Source: JAFAXA01 sp963777325 (GTDB lineage: Bacteria > Pseudomonadota > Alphaproteobacteria > Acetobacterales > Acetobacteraceae). From it: a stretch of DNA of 64,000 bases. Each line of letters opens with the position of its first letter. Position 1 is the stretch's first letter. The notes under the pieces were generated by a model, which was not told the origin of the DNA, made no database searches, and was given only the letters and a program-made list of their open reading frames with translations. The stretch covers positions 287,872 to 351,871 of the forward strand of contig CAVZQE010000004.1 of the NCBI GenBank assembly GCA_963777325.1, in the 5' to 3' direction. Positions 1 through 7,783 of this stretch are shown piece by piece. A program made the position numbers and the translations under genes.

Positions 1-142
1 AGGACCAGGCGATCGCATTGCCCTGGGCGTCGGTGATCGTGATCATCGTGTTGTTGAACGTCGCCGCGACGTGAGCCACGCCGGACGAAATGTTCTTGCG
101 CTCCTTCTTGCGGGGGCGCGAGGAAGTGGCGGGTCTCGCCAT
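1..142 (-). CDS. rpsK: 30S ribosomal protein S11, N-terminal part (runs off the window edge)
   Basis: The first 47 codons read MARPATSSRPRKKERKN and then an S11 core start (SSGVAHVAATFNNTMITITD). S11 sits on the platform of the small subunit near the mRNA exit region. It follows rpsM on the same strand, the normal order of the alpha operon, so rpoA and rplQ are expected beyond the left edge. The start is an ATG about 54 bases after the rpsM stop. Only the edge truncates it; nothing looks abnormal. Confidence 0.95.
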   Translation of the reverse strand, partial: MARPATSSRPRKKERKNISSGVAHVAATFNNTMITITDAQGNAIAWS

Positions 143-195
143 GATCTCGGATATCCTAATGGTTCATAATCGTGCGGCGGGAAGCCGGCGAGCCG

Positions 196-573
196 TTACT
201 TCGTCACCTTCTTCTTGCCGGCGATGGGCACGGCCTTGCCCTTGCGGGTACGGGCGTTGGTGTGCGTCCGCTGGCCGCGCACCGGCAGACCGCGGCGATG
301 GCGCAGGCCCCGGTAGCAGCCGAGATCCATCAGGCGCTTGATGTTCATCGCGACTTCGCGACGAAGATCGCCCTCGACCCGGTACTCGCGGTCGATCAGT
401 TCGCGAATCTTCAGCACCTCGTCGTCGCTCAACTGATTGACCCGGCGATCCTCGGGAATGCTCAGCCGCGAGCAGATGTCCTGCGCCTTGGTCGGCCCGA
501 TGCCGTAGATATAACGCAAGCTGATATTGACCCGCTTGTTGGTCGGGATATTCACGCCGGCAATACGCGCCAC
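196..573 (-). CDS. rpsM: 30S ribosomal protein S13
   Basis: A 125-residue protein that begins ARIAGVNIPTNKRV and ends in a basic tail (RTRKGKAVPIAGKKKVTK). S13 lies in the head of the 30S subunit and contacts the P-site tRNA and the large subunit. I place the start at a GTG, not at a longer in-frame start upstream: the GTG is preceded by AGGAGA at 8 bases and gives the family-standard N terminus. An ATG 5 bases upstream is out of frame. A sigma-70 promoter at 721-748 and a perfect palindrome at 592-608 lie in its leader. Confidence 0.96.
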   Translation of the reverse strand: MARIAGVNIPTNKRVNISLRYIYGIGPTKAQDICSRLSIPEDRRVNQLSDDEVLKIRELIDREYRVEGDLRREVAMNIKRLMDLGCYRGLRHRRGLPVRGQRTHTNARTRKGKAVPIAGKKKVTK

Positions 574-591
574 GCCATGCTCTCCTGTCGT

Positions 592-608
592 CCCGGCGTG
601 ACGCCGGG
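592..608. promoter_or_regulatory. Perfect 17-bp palindrome in the rpsM leader
   Basis: CCCGGCGT-G-ACGCCGGG begins about 19 bases upstream of the rpsM GTG, downstream of the promoter, so it is in the 5' untranslated RNA. It could be a translational control hairpin (the alpha operon is autoregulated by S4 in E. coli), but no S4 pseudoknot can be shown from sequence alone. Confidence 0.4.
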
Positions 609-720
609 CTACCCGCCCAAGACTTGGGCCAAAAGCGGGGATCGGCGCCATTGGCGCGGATGACCCCCGGAAAATGTCAGCAAACCGGAGACCGATCCAC
701 GGTCGGCCCCGGAGGCGCGG

Positions 721-748
721 ACTATACTGTCCGGCCCTCGGGAGTCAA
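721..748 (-). promoter_or_regulatory. Sigma-70 type promoter for the rpsM-rpsK operon
   Basis: On the minus strand: -35 TTGACT, a 16-base spacer, and -10 TATAGT, each 5 of 6 to consensus. It lies in the 211-base gap between the adk stop and the rpsM start, so the alpha operon probably has its own promoter besides readthrough from adk. Confidence 0.75.
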
Positions 749-784
749 CGCGGCTAGTTCAAATTTACGTGATAACGCGGCGTT

Positions 785-1444
785 TCAGTGACGTGTGGCC
801 GTGCCGAGCGCGCGCTCGATCTGGCGCGAGACCTCCTCGATGTCGGCCATGCCGTCCACGGTCCGCAACAGACCGAGGGCCCGGTAGTGCGGAATGATCG
901 GCGCCGTCTGCGCGTGGTAGGCGACAAGCCGGGCGATCACCGTTTCGCGGCTGTCGTCCGCGCGCCGCACGAACTCGCCCGACCCGCATACGTCGCACAC
1001 CCCCAGCACGCGCGGCTCCTTGAACGTGTCGTGGTAGCTGGCCCCGCAGTTCGCGCAGGTGTACCGGCCGACGATGCGCTCGGTCAGCAGCGCATCGTCC
1101 ACCTTGAGCTCGACGACGGCGTCCAGCTTCATGCGCTTGCTCGCGAGCAGCTGATCGAGCGCCTGGGCCTGCGGCACCGTCCGGGGAAACCCGTCCAGGA
1201 TGAAGCCCCGCCGGCAGTCCGGCTGCTCGATGCGGGTGCCGAGCATCCGGATGATGATGCCGTCCGATACGAGCTGCCCGGCCTGCATCACCGCACTGGC
1301 CTCGCGCCCGACCTCGGTTCCGGCCGCGACCTCGGCCCGCAGCATGTCGCCCGTCGAGATCTGGGCGATGCCGTGGCGGTCCTGCAATCGCTTGGCCTGC
1401 GTGCCCTTGCCTGCTCCTGGCGGCCCGAGAAGTATCAGATTCAC
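785..1444 (-). CDS. adk: Adenylate kinase
   Basis: A 219-residue enzyme for the reversible reaction of ATP and AMP to two ADP. The P-loop GPPGAGKGT is at about residues 7-15. The LID domain carries a zinc-type four-cysteine set (CANC about 20 residues before CDVC), as in long bacterial adenylate kinases. The start is a GTG whose bases overlap the secY stop (GTGA, 4 bases), implying translational coupling. secY-adk is the usual order at the end of the spc operon. Confidence 0.96.
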   Translation of the reverse strand: MNLILLGPPGAGKGTQAKRLQDRHGIAQISTGDMLRAEVAAGTEVGREASAVMQAGQLVSDGIIIRMLGTRIEQPDCRRGFILDGFPRTVPQAQALDQLLASKRMKLDAVVELKVDDALLTERIVGRYTCANCGASYHDTFKEPRVLGVCDVCGSGEFVRRADDSRETVIARLVAYHAQTAPIIPHYRALGLLRTVDGMADIEEVSRQIERALGTATRH

Positions 1445-2778
1445 CGCCGCCCCCTCACCTTCGCCTTCCGGATCAGCCCCTCGTACTGATGCGCGAGCAG
1501 ATGAGACTGGATTTGCGTCACAGTGTCCATCGTGACCGAGACGATGATCAAGAGGCTGGTGCCGCCGAAATAGAAAGGTATCCCGTAGCGGCTGATGAGG
1601 ATCTCCGGCAGCAGGCAGACCGCGGCCAAATAGAGCGCCCCGATCGTGGTCAGCCTCGTCAGGATGTAGTCGAAATAGTCGGCCGTCGCGCTGCCCGGCC
1701 GGATTCCGGGAATGAAGCCGCCATACTTCTTCAAGTTGTCGGCCGTCTCCTGCGGGTTGAACACGACCGCTGTGTAAAAATACGAGAAGAAGATGATCAT
1801 CGCGGCATAGAGCGCCATGTAGAGCGGCTGACCGTGCGCCAGCGCTCCCGCCATCGTTTGCATCCAGGCCGGCCCGTTCTGGGCGAAACCCGCGATCGTC
1901 GCCGGGATCAGCAGGATCGAGCTTGCGAAGATCGGCGGGATCACGCCCGCGGTGTTGAGCTTCAGCGGCATGTGCGTTGAATCGCCGCCGAACATGCGCT
2001 GTCCGACCTGGCGTTTGGGATACTGGACCACGACCCGCCGCTGCGCCCGCTCGATGAACACGATGAAGGCGATGACCGCGACCGCGATCACCAGGAACGC
2101 GAGAATGAAGAACGGCGACAGCGCGCCCGTTCGCCCGAGCTCCAGCAGGCTCGCCAGCGCGTGCGGGAGATTGGCGACGATGCCGGACATGATGATGAGC
2201 GAGGTGCCGTTGCCGACGCCGCGCGCCGTGATCTGCTCGCCGATCCACATCAAAAACATCGTGCCCCCGACCAAGGTCACGACGCAGGAGAGGCGGAAGA
2301 AGTAGCCGGGGTCGATCACCGCGGCGCCGAAGCTGCCGCGCATGCTCTCGAGGCCCACGGCGATGCCGTAGGACTGGAACGTCGCGATCAGCACCGTCAG
2401 GTAGCGCGTGTACTGGTTGAGCTTCTTGCGGCCGCTCTCGCCCTCCTTCTTCAGAACCTCCCAGCTCGGGATCGCGGCGGTCATCAGCTGCACGATGATG
2501 CTCGCGCTGATATAGGGCATGATGTTCAGCGCGAACACGGTCATGCGCCCGAGCGCGCCGCCCGTGAACATGTCGAACATGCCGAGAATGCCGCCGCCGT
2601 GCTGTTGCAGCATCTCGCCCATCACGGACGCATCGACGCCCGGCACCGGGATATAGGTGCCGACCCGGAACACGATCAGCGCGCCGAGGGTGAACCAGAT
2701 GCGCTTCTTGAGTTCGGTGGCCTTGGACAGCACCCCGAGATTGAGGTTTGCCGCGAGTTGTTCGGCCGCTGAGGCCAT
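1441..2778 (-). CDS. secY: Protein translocase subunit SecY
   Basis: 445 residues with about ten hydrophobic membrane segments; forms the channel of the Sec translocon with SecE and SecG. The N-terminal plug region (YIPVPGVD), the loop after TM2 and the C-terminal EGLIRKAKVRGRR tail are family-typical. It is separated from rplO by 101 bases that contain an intrinsic-terminator-like hairpin, so its expression may be set partly by attenuation. It overlaps adk by 4 bases. Confidence 0.97.
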   Translation of the reverse strand: MASAAEQLAANLNLGVLSKATELKKRIWFTLGALIVFRVGTYIPVPGVDASVMGEMLQQHGGGILGMFDMFTGGALGRMTVFALNIMPYISASIIVQLMTAAIPSWEVLKKEGESGRKKLNQYTRYLTVLIATFQSYGIAVGLESMRGSFGAAVIDPGYFFRLSCVVTLVGGTMFLMWIGEQITARGVGNGTSLIIMSGIVANLPHALASLLELGRTGALSPFFILAFLVIAVAVIAFIVFIERAQRRVVVQYPKRQVGQRMFGGDSTHMPLKLNTAGVIPPIFASSILLIPATIAGFAQNGPAWMQTMAGALAHGQPLYMALYAAMIIFFSYFYTAVVFNPQETADNLKKYGGFIPGIRPGSATADYFDYILTRLTTIGALYLAAVCLLPEILISRYGIPFYFGGTSLLIIVSVTMDTVTQIQSHLLAHQYEGLIRKAKVRGRR

Positions 2779-2796
2779 GACTTATCCCTCGTCACC

Positions 2797-2835
2797 AAAG
2801 AAAACGGCGCCGACCGGTATCACCCAGGGCGCCGT
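2797..2835 (-). terminator. Terminator-like hairpin between rplO and secY
   Basis: Minus-strand RNA: ACGGCGCC, a 16-base loop, GGCGCCGT, then TTTTCTTT. It starts about 45 bases after the rplO stop and ends 18 bases before the secY start. The long loop makes it weaker than a classical terminator, so partial termination (attenuation) is more likely than a full stop. Confidence 0.5.
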
Positions 2836-2879
2836 CTGCCTCGCTTATACGCCGCTCGGCGAGAGAGCGGGAGGCTTGC

Positions 2880-3371
2880 CTACGCCCCGGCCAGATTCGG
2901 TTCCGGCTTCGCGACCGTGGTCGTCACCGACCCGCCGGCCTTCTCGACCGCCGCGACCGCGCTCGCGGACGCGCCCGACACGGTGATCGTCAGCGCCCGC
3001 GTCACCTCGCCCTTGGCCAGCAGCCGCACGCCCGCGACCTTGCCGCCGCGCACGAGGCCCGCTTCCTTGAGGTTCGCCTCCGTGATCGGCTGCGCCGCAT
3101 CGAGCCTGCGCGCCGCGACCGCCGCCTCGAGCGCGCCCAGATTGACCGGCGCATACTCCTTGCGGAAGATGTTCTTAAAGCCGCGCTTGGGCAGCCGGCG
3201 GTAGATCGGGAGCTGGCCGCCCTCAAACCCGTTCAGCGACACGCCTTCCCGCGCCTTCTGGCCCTTCACGCCCTTGCCGGACGTCTTGCCCTTGCCCGAG
3301 CCGATACCGCGGCCAAGCCGCTTCGACTTGAGCCGCGCCCCCGGATTGTCGCGCAGTTCGTTCAGTTTCAT
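2880..3371 (-). CDS. rplO: 50S ribosomal protein L15
   Basis: 163 residues starting MKLNELRDNPGARLKSKRLGRG, with the glycine/lysine-rich N-terminal extension (GSGKGKTSGKGVKGQKAR) that threads into 23S rRNA, and a globular C-terminal domain. It starts 2 bases after rpmD within the spc operon. Length and motifs are normal. Confidence 0.97.
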   Translation of the reverse strand: MKLNELRDNPGARLKSKRLGRGIGSGKGKTSGKGVKGQKAREGVSLNGFEGGQLPIYRRLPKRGFKNIFRKEYAPVNLGALEAAVAARRLDAAQPITEANLKEAGLVRGGKVAGVRLLAKGEVTRALTITVSGASASAVAAVEKAGGSVTTTVAKPEPNLAGA

Positions 3372-3372
3372 G

Positions 3373-3558
3373 TCAGCGAACCTCTTCCACCTTCAGAAGG
3401 TGGGCCACCTTGCGGATCATGCCGCGCACCGAGGGCGTGTCCTCGAGTTCGCGCGTCTGGCGGATCTTGCCCAGGCCGAGGCCGAGGATCGTTTCCTTCT
3501 GCCCGGGCTTGCGGCCCAACGCCGAGGCCATCTGGGTCACACGCACCTTGTCAGCCAT
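3373..3558 (-). CDS. rpmD: 50S ribosomal protein L30
   Basis: A 61-residue protein (MADKVRVTQMASALGRKPGQ ... HLLKVEEVR), the short bacterial L30 form. The ATG overlaps the end of rpsE by 8 bases, so translation is probably coupled. A longer in-frame extension exists but only covers rpsE sequence and does not look like L30. Confidence 0.95.
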   Translation of the reverse strand: MADKVRVTQMASALGRKPGQKETILGLGLGKIRQTRELEDTPSVRGMIRKVAHLLKVEEVR

Positions 3559-4147
3559 CGACCGTCGCCTCCTGCCCGCCAGACACCGGGGCCGCGTCGC
3601 GGCGGCCGAGCAGATCCGACACCTTCTTGCCCCGGCGGGACGCGACGGAGCGAGGGCTGGCGCAGCCCTGCAAGGCCGCGAACGTCGCCTTGACCATGTT
3701 GTGCGGGTTGCGGCTGCCGAGGCTCTTGGCCACCACGTCGCCGATGCCGAGCGTCTCGAACACCGCGCGCAGAGGCCCACCGGCGATGATGCCGGTTCCG
3801 GCCGAAGCCGACCGCAGCACGACCTCGCCCGCGCCGAACCGGCCGATGACGTCGTGGTGCAGCGTCCGACCCTCCTTCATCGGCACGCGGATCATGCCGC
3901 GCTTGGCGCGCTCCGTCGCTTTGCGGATCGCCTCCGGCACCTCGCGCGCCTTGCCCGCGCCGTAGCCGACGCGGCCCTTCTGATCGCCCACGACCACGAG
4001 CGCCGCGAACGCGAACCGGCGTCCGCCCTTCACCACCTTGGCGACGCGGTTGATGGTCACCAGCTTGTCGATGATGTCGTCGCCGCCGTCGCGGTCCCGG
4101 CCGTGGTCGCGACCGCCGCGACCGCCTTCCCTCGGTTCCCGTGCCAT
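3551..4147 (-). CDS. rpsE: 30S ribosomal protein S5
   Basis: 198 residues. The N terminus is rich in Arg, Gly and Asp (MAREPREGGRGGRDHGRDRD), followed by the S5 double-stranded RNA-binding region (DKLVTINRVAKVVKGGRRF) and the C-terminal fold. S5 affects decoding accuracy. The C-terminal extension is longer than in E. coli but common in alphaproteobacteria. Confidence 0.96.
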   Translation of the reverse strand: MAREPREGGRGGRDHGRDRDGGDDIIDKLVTINRVAKVVKGGRRFAFAALVVVGDQKGRVGYGAGKAREVPEAIRKATERAKRGMIRVPMKEGRTLHHDVIGRFGAGEVVLRSASAGTGIIAGGPLRAVFETLGIGDVVAKSLGSRNPHNMVKATFAALQGCASPRSVASRRGKKVSDLLGRRDAAPVSGGQEATVDG

Positions 4148-4157
4148 TGCTTTCCCC

Positions 4158-4520
4158 TCAGAAGGCCAGACCGCCCTCGCGGGCGGCTTCGGCGAGGGCT
4201 TTCACCCGGCCGTGGTAGAGATATGCGCCGCGATCGAACACGACGTCCGTCACGCCCGCCGCAAGCGCGCGCTCGGCGACCAGCTTGCCGACCGCGGCCG
4301 CCGCGTCCTTGTCGGCGCCGGTGCGCAGGCTGACGCGCAGATCCTTGTCGAGCGAGGAGGCGGCAGCGAGCGTCCGGCCCGCCGCGTCGTCGATGATCTG
4401 GGCGTAGATATGCTTGCCCGAGCGGAACACCGACAGCCGCGCCCGGCCCGCGCCCTTTTGGCGCAGCTGAAAGCGCAGCCGCTCCCGGCGCCGCTCCCGC
4501 AGGTCCAGTTTGCCGCTCAT
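4158..4520 (-). CDS. rplR: 50S ribosomal protein L18
   Basis: 120 residues; binds 5S rRNA. N-terminal basic stretch (RERRRERLRFQLRQKGAG) and the conserved RLSVFRSGKHIYAQIIDD segment and GRVKALAEAAREGGLAF end are visible. Its ATG overlaps the rplF stop by 4 bases. Confidence 0.96.
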   Translation of the reverse strand: MSGKLDLRERRRERLRFQLRQKGAGRARLSVFRSGKHIYAQIIDDAAGRTLAAASSLDKDLRVSLRTGADKDAAAAVGKLVAERALAAGVTDVVFDRGAYLYHGRVKALAEAAREGGLAF

Positions 4521-5050
4521 TTCTTCTTACCTTCCTTGCGCCGGATGACCTCGTTGTCGTACCGGACGCCCTTGCCCTTGTACGGCTCGGGAGGACGGAA
4601 ACCGCGAATCTCGGCCGCGACCTGGCCGACCTGGCGTTTGTCGATGCCCTCGACCTTGATCGCCGTCGGCCGCTCGCAGGTGATCCTGATGCCGTCCGGC
4701 ACCGGATACACCACGTCGTGCGAGAAGCCGAGATTGATCACGAGATTCTTGCCCTGCACGGCGGCGCGAAAACCGGTGCCGGTGATCTCCATCGCCCGCG
4801 TGTAGCCCTGGCTGACGCCACGCACCATGCTCTCGACGAGGGAGCGCGTCGTGCCCCACATCATGCGCGCCTGCCGGGCGTTGCCGCGCGGCTTGACGCT
4901 GACGCGGCCGTCCGCGACCGTGGTTTCGACGTGATCGCTCAGCGGCAGCTCGAGCCGTCCGAGCTTGCCTGTCGCCGACAGCACGCCGTTCGCGACTGCC
5001 ACTTCGACGCCGGCCGGAATCTCGACCGGATACTTTCCTACGCGCGACAT
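4517..5050 (-). CDS. rplF: 50S ribosomal protein L6
   Basis: 177 residues beginning MSRVGKYPVEIPAGVEV, the standard L6 start. An in-frame start 21 bases upstream was not chosen because it adds residues absent from the family. The two L6 repeats and the EPYKGKGVRY segment near the C terminus are present. It is followed directly by rplR. Confidence 0.96.
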   Translation of the reverse strand: MSRVGKYPVEIPAGVEVAVANGVLSATGKLGRLELPLSDHVETTVADGRVSVKPRGNARQARMMWGTTRSLVESMVRGVSQGYTRAMEITGTGFRAAVQGKNLVINLGFSHDVVYPVPDGIRITCERPTAIKVEGIDKRQVGQVAAEIRGFRPPEPYKGKGVRYDNEVIRRKEGKKK

Positions 5051-5123
5051 CTCATCGCCCCACTTGAGCATGATTCGTCGGAGGCGGCATCGCCGGAGAC
5101 GTGAATCATGCGATCAGACATCA

Positions 5124-5522
5124 TCAGAACACGCGGCAGAGGATCTCGCCGCCGACATTGGCCGCGCGCGCCTCCGCATCGCTCATAACCCCGCGTGGGG
5201 TCGAAAGGATGGAAATGCCGAGGCCCGCATAAACGCGCGGCAGTTCCTTGATCTTCGAATAGACGCGCCGCCCCGGCTTGGAAATGCGGGTGATTTCCTT
5301 GATGACCGGCTCGCCCTCGTTGTATTTCAGCTCGATGCGGAGCTGGGCGATGCCCGGCCGCACCTCCTCGGCCTCGAAGCCGCGGATGAAGCCCTCGCGC
5401 CTCAGCACGTCGAGCACGTTCGCGCGCAGCCTGGACGCCGGCGCACGGCAGGACGTATGGCGGGCCCGCTGCGCGTTGCGAATGCGGGTCAGCATATCGC
5501 CCAAAGGATCGGATAGCGACAT
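5124..5522 (-). CDS. rpsH: 30S ribosomal protein S8
   Basis: 132 residues (MSLSDPLGDMLTRIRNAQ ... GEILCRVF). S8 binds 16S helix 21 and in E. coli is the translational repressor of the spc operon. The C-terminal STPRGVMSDAEARA block is intact. The gap to rplF is 73 bases without an obvious gene. Confidence 0.96.
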   Translation of the reverse strand: MSLSDPLGDMLTRIRNAQRARHTSCRAPASRLRANVLDVLRREGFIRGFEAEEVRPGIAQLRIELKYNEGEPVIKEITRISKPGRRVYSKIKELPRVYAGLGISILSTPRGVMSDAEARAANVGGEILCRVF

Positions 5523-5537
5523 CGGTGCCGTTCCTCC

Positions 5538-5843
5538 CTACCAGCTCGCCTTGACCATGCCCGGGATCTGCCCCGCGCTGGCCAAGTCCCGCAGCACGAT
5601 GCGGCACAGCTTGAACTTCTGGTAGTTGCCGCGCGACCGCCCGGTCAGCATGCAGCGCAGGCGCACGCGATTGGCCGCGCCGTTGCGCGGCAATTCGGCC
5701 AGCTTCACCGACGCGGTGAAGCGGTCTTCAACCGGCAGCGTGCGATCCATCATGATCGCCTTGAGTGCCGCCCGCTTGCCCTTGTCCCGCTTGGCCATCC
5801 GCTCGCGCTTGGCGTTGCGGTTCATCTGCGAGGTTTTCGCCAT
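5538..5843 (-). CDS. rpsN: 30S ribosomal protein S14 (zinc-independent type)
   Basis: 101 residues beginning MAKTSQMNRNAKRERMAKRD. It is the long form without the CxxC zinc motifs of the short S14. I chose the ATG that gives the family length; a longer in-frame start adds 20 non-conserved residues. It ends LASAGQIPGMVKASW, as expected for alphaproteobacteria. Confidence 0.96.
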   Translation of the reverse strand: MAKTSQMNRNAKRERMAKRDKGKRAALKAIMMDRTLPVEDRFTASVKLAELPRNGAANRVRLRCMLTGRSRGNYQKFKLCRIVLRDLASAGQIPGMVKASW

Positions 5844-5940
5844 TCTGTCTCTTACCTCCGGAACCTGTCGAGAGACGAAAATCGCCGCCCGGTGGTGTTC
5901 CAAAACTCATCGGTTTTTAGGTGCCGCCTCGAACTGCCCA

Positions 5941-6507
5941 TCAGCTCGCGAACGGCAGGTCGAACCCGCGCAGAAGCGCCTTCGCCTCCGCGTCGGTCCT
6001 GGCGGTGGTGACGAACACGATGTCCATGCCGCGCACCTGATCGACCTTGTCGTAGACGATCTCCGGAAAGATGATCTGCTCCTTCAGGCCCATCGCGAAA
6101 TTGCCGCGCCCGTCGAAGCCCTTGCCACTGGTGATGCCGCGAAAATCGCGGACACGCGGCAGGGCGATGGTGACCAGGCGGTCCATGAACTCGTACATGC
6201 GAGACTTGCGCAGCGTCACCTTGCAGCCGATCGGCAGGCCCTTGCGAATCTTGAAGCCGGCGATCGCTTTCTTCGCGACCGTCTTCACCGGTTTCTGGCC
6301 GCTGATAAGCGCGAGTTCGGCGACGGCCGCGTCCAGCTTCTTCTGGTCCGCCGTGGCCTCGCCGACGCCCATGTTGATGACGATCTTCGTGAGGCGCGGC
6401 ACCTGCATCGGGTTCTTGTAGCCGAACTCCTTCTGCAAGCTGGCGCGCACCTTCTCCCGATACAGCGCCTTGAGGCGCGGCATGTCCTCGGTCTCGGTCT
6501 CGCTCAT
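5941..6507 (-). CDS. rplE: 50S ribosomal protein L5
   Basis: 188 residues; 5S rRNA-binding protein of the central protuberance. Typical segments: RLTKIVINMGVGEA, KAIAGFKIRKGLPIGCKVTL and GMDIVFVTTARTDAEAKALL. It has an acidic 9-residue N-terminal lead (MSETETEDM); an internal ATG (MPRLKALY) is an alternative start. The 97-base gap to rpsN holds no gene. Confidence 0.96.
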   Translation of the reverse strand: MSETETEDMPRLKALYREKVRASLQKEFGYKNPMQVPRLTKIVINMGVGEATADQKKLDAAVAELALISGQKPVKTVAKKAIAGFKIRKGLPIGCKVTLRKSRMYEFMDRLVTIALPRVRDFRGITSGKGFDGRGNFAMGLKEQIIFPEIVYDKVDQVRGMDIVFVTTARTDAEAKALLRGFDLPFAS

Positions 6508-6511
6508 CGTC

Positions 6512-6832
6512 TCAGCTTTCGATCACGGCGCCGGTCGCCTTGGCGACGCGCACCTTCTGGCCGTTGTCGAGCACGCGGAACCCGACGCGGGTCTTCTTCT
6601 CTGATTTTGGATCGACCAGCGCGACGTTCGAGAGATGGATAGTTGCTTCCTTCTCCACGATGCCGCCGGGCTGGCCCATGCCGGTGGGCTTCTGGTGCCG
6701 CTTCACCATGCGCACGCCCTGCACGATCGCGCGGTTCGCGTCCGGGAAGACGCGCAATACCTCGCCGCGCACGCCCTTGTCGGCGCCCGAGATCACCTCG
6801 ACCCGGTCGCCCTTGCGAATGCGCGCCGCCAT
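6512..6832 (-). CDS. rplX: 50S ribosomal protein L24
   Basis: 106 residues with the KOW motif near the N terminus (RKGDRVEVISGADKGVRGEV). L24 helps start large-subunit assembly. Its ATG shares one base with the rplN stop (TGATG), so the pair is probably translationally coupled. Confidence 0.96.
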   Translation of the reverse strand: MAARIRKGDRVEVISGADKGVRGEVLRVFPDANRAIVQGVRMVKRHQKPTGMGQPGGIVEKEATIHLSNVALVDPKSEKKTRVGFRVLDNGQKVRVAKATGAVIES

Positions 6833-7200
6833 CACAGCACCTCCGGCGCGAGCGAAATGATCTTCATGAAGCGGCGTCCCCGCAGCTCGCGCACGACCGG
6901 GCCGAAGATGCGGGTGCCGATCGGCTCCTGCTGCTTGTTGATGAGCACGGCGGCGTTGCGATCGAATCGGATCGCGCTGCCGTCCGCCCGGCGCACCGGG
7001 AACGACGTGCGCACGATCACCGCCTGATGCACGTCGCCCTTCTTCACCTTGCCGCGCGGGATCGCCTCTTTGACGGAGACTACGATCACGTCGCCGACCG
7101 AGGCGGTCTTTCGCTTGGAACCGCCCAGCACCTTGATGCACTGCACCCGGCGCGCGCCGCTGTTATCGGCAACCTCCAGGTTGGTCTCGGGATGGATCAT
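6832..7200 (-). CDS. rplN: 50S ribosomal protein L14
   Basis: 122 residues, the standard length. MIHPETNLEVADNSGARRVQ and the PVVRELRGRRFMKIISLAPEVL end match the family closely. L14 forms part of an intersubunit bridge. Confidence 0.97.
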   Translation of the reverse strand: MIHPETNLEVADNSGARRVQCIKVLGGSKRKTASVGDVIVVSVKEAIPRGKVKKGDVHQAVIVRTSFPVRRADGSAIRFDRNAAVLINKQQEPIGTRIFGPVVRELRGRRFMKIISLAPEVL

Positions 7201-7211
7201 TCTCTACCTCC

Positions 7212-7541
7212 TCAGCCCTGCGGCACCGGCGCGGGCTCGTGCCCGTGCCCGTGCCCGTGCTGCTCGGCGACCGCGACCGCCCCGGGCGGCGCGTCCTGGA
7301 GGGTGCGGCCGCCGCGCTCGACCACCGTCCAGGTCTTGCGCTTGCTGATCGGCGCGCACTCGACGATGCGCACGACGTCGCCGACCTTGCACACGTTTTC
7401 CTCGTCATGCGCCGCGTACTTCTTCGAGCGACGGATGAATTTCTTGTACAACGGGTGCATGACGCGCCGATCGACCAGGACCGTCACGGTCTTGTCCATC
7501 TTGTCGCTCGTCACCCGTCCCGTGAGCACGCGCCTCGGCAT
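7212..7541 (-). CDS. rpsQ: 30S ribosomal protein S17 with a histidine/glycine C-terminal tail
   Basis: 109 residues. The S17 OB-fold core (MPRRVLTGRVTSDKMDKTV to RKTWTVVERG) takes about 82 residues, close to a full S17. It is followed by an extension that includes EQHGHGHGHEPAPVPQG. The (HG)n stretch is encoded by tandem CGTGCC repeats on the plus strand. Seen: the tail and its repeat coding. Inferred: metal binding is possible but untested, and repeat-length variation could change the tail. Confidence 0.94.
   Translation of the reverse strand: MPRRVLTGRVTSDKMDKTVTVLVDRRVMHPLYKKFIRRSKKYAAHDEENVCKVGDVVRIVECAPISKRKTWTVVERGGRTLQDAPPGAVAVAEQHGHGHGHEPAPVPQG
7238..7260. repeat. Hexanucleotide repeat inside rpsQ
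   Basis: Three perfect copies plus one partial copy of CGTGCC (plus strand). They encode the His-Gly repeats near the C terminus of S17. The period is a multiple of 3, so slippage would change tail length without shifting the frame. Confidence 0.85.
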
Positions 7542-7554
7542 CGCGCCTCTCCTC

Positions 7555-7782
7555 CTACGAAGCCACGGCGGGAGACTTTTTCTCCGCCATGATGGTCTTC
7601 ACGCGCGCGATCTCGCGCCGCACCTGGCGAACGCGTCCCACGCCTTCCTGCTGGCCGGTCGCTTTCTGGAAGCGCAGGTTGAACTGCTCCTTCCGCAAAT
7701 CGATCAGCAGCGCGCTCAGCTCGTCCGCCGACTTGTGGCGAACGTCGCCCGCCTTGTTCAGCACCGTCTTGCCCTTCGCCAT
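7555..7782 (-). CDS. rpmC: 50S ribosomal protein L29
   Basis: 75 residues. MAKGKTVLNKAGDVRHKS leads into the L29 helical hairpin (ADELSALLIDLRKEQFNLRF ... REIARVKTIMAEK). L29 sits at the polypeptide exit tunnel. Two more in-frame ATGs lie upstream, but they overlap rplP; the chosen ATG lies 1 base after the rplP stop with GGGGA 8 bases ahead. Confidence 0.93.
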   Translation of the reverse strand: MAKGKTVLNKAGDVRHKSADELSALLIDLRKEQFNLRFQKATGQQEGVGRVRQVRREIARVKTIMAEKKSPAVAS

Positions 7783-7783
7783 C

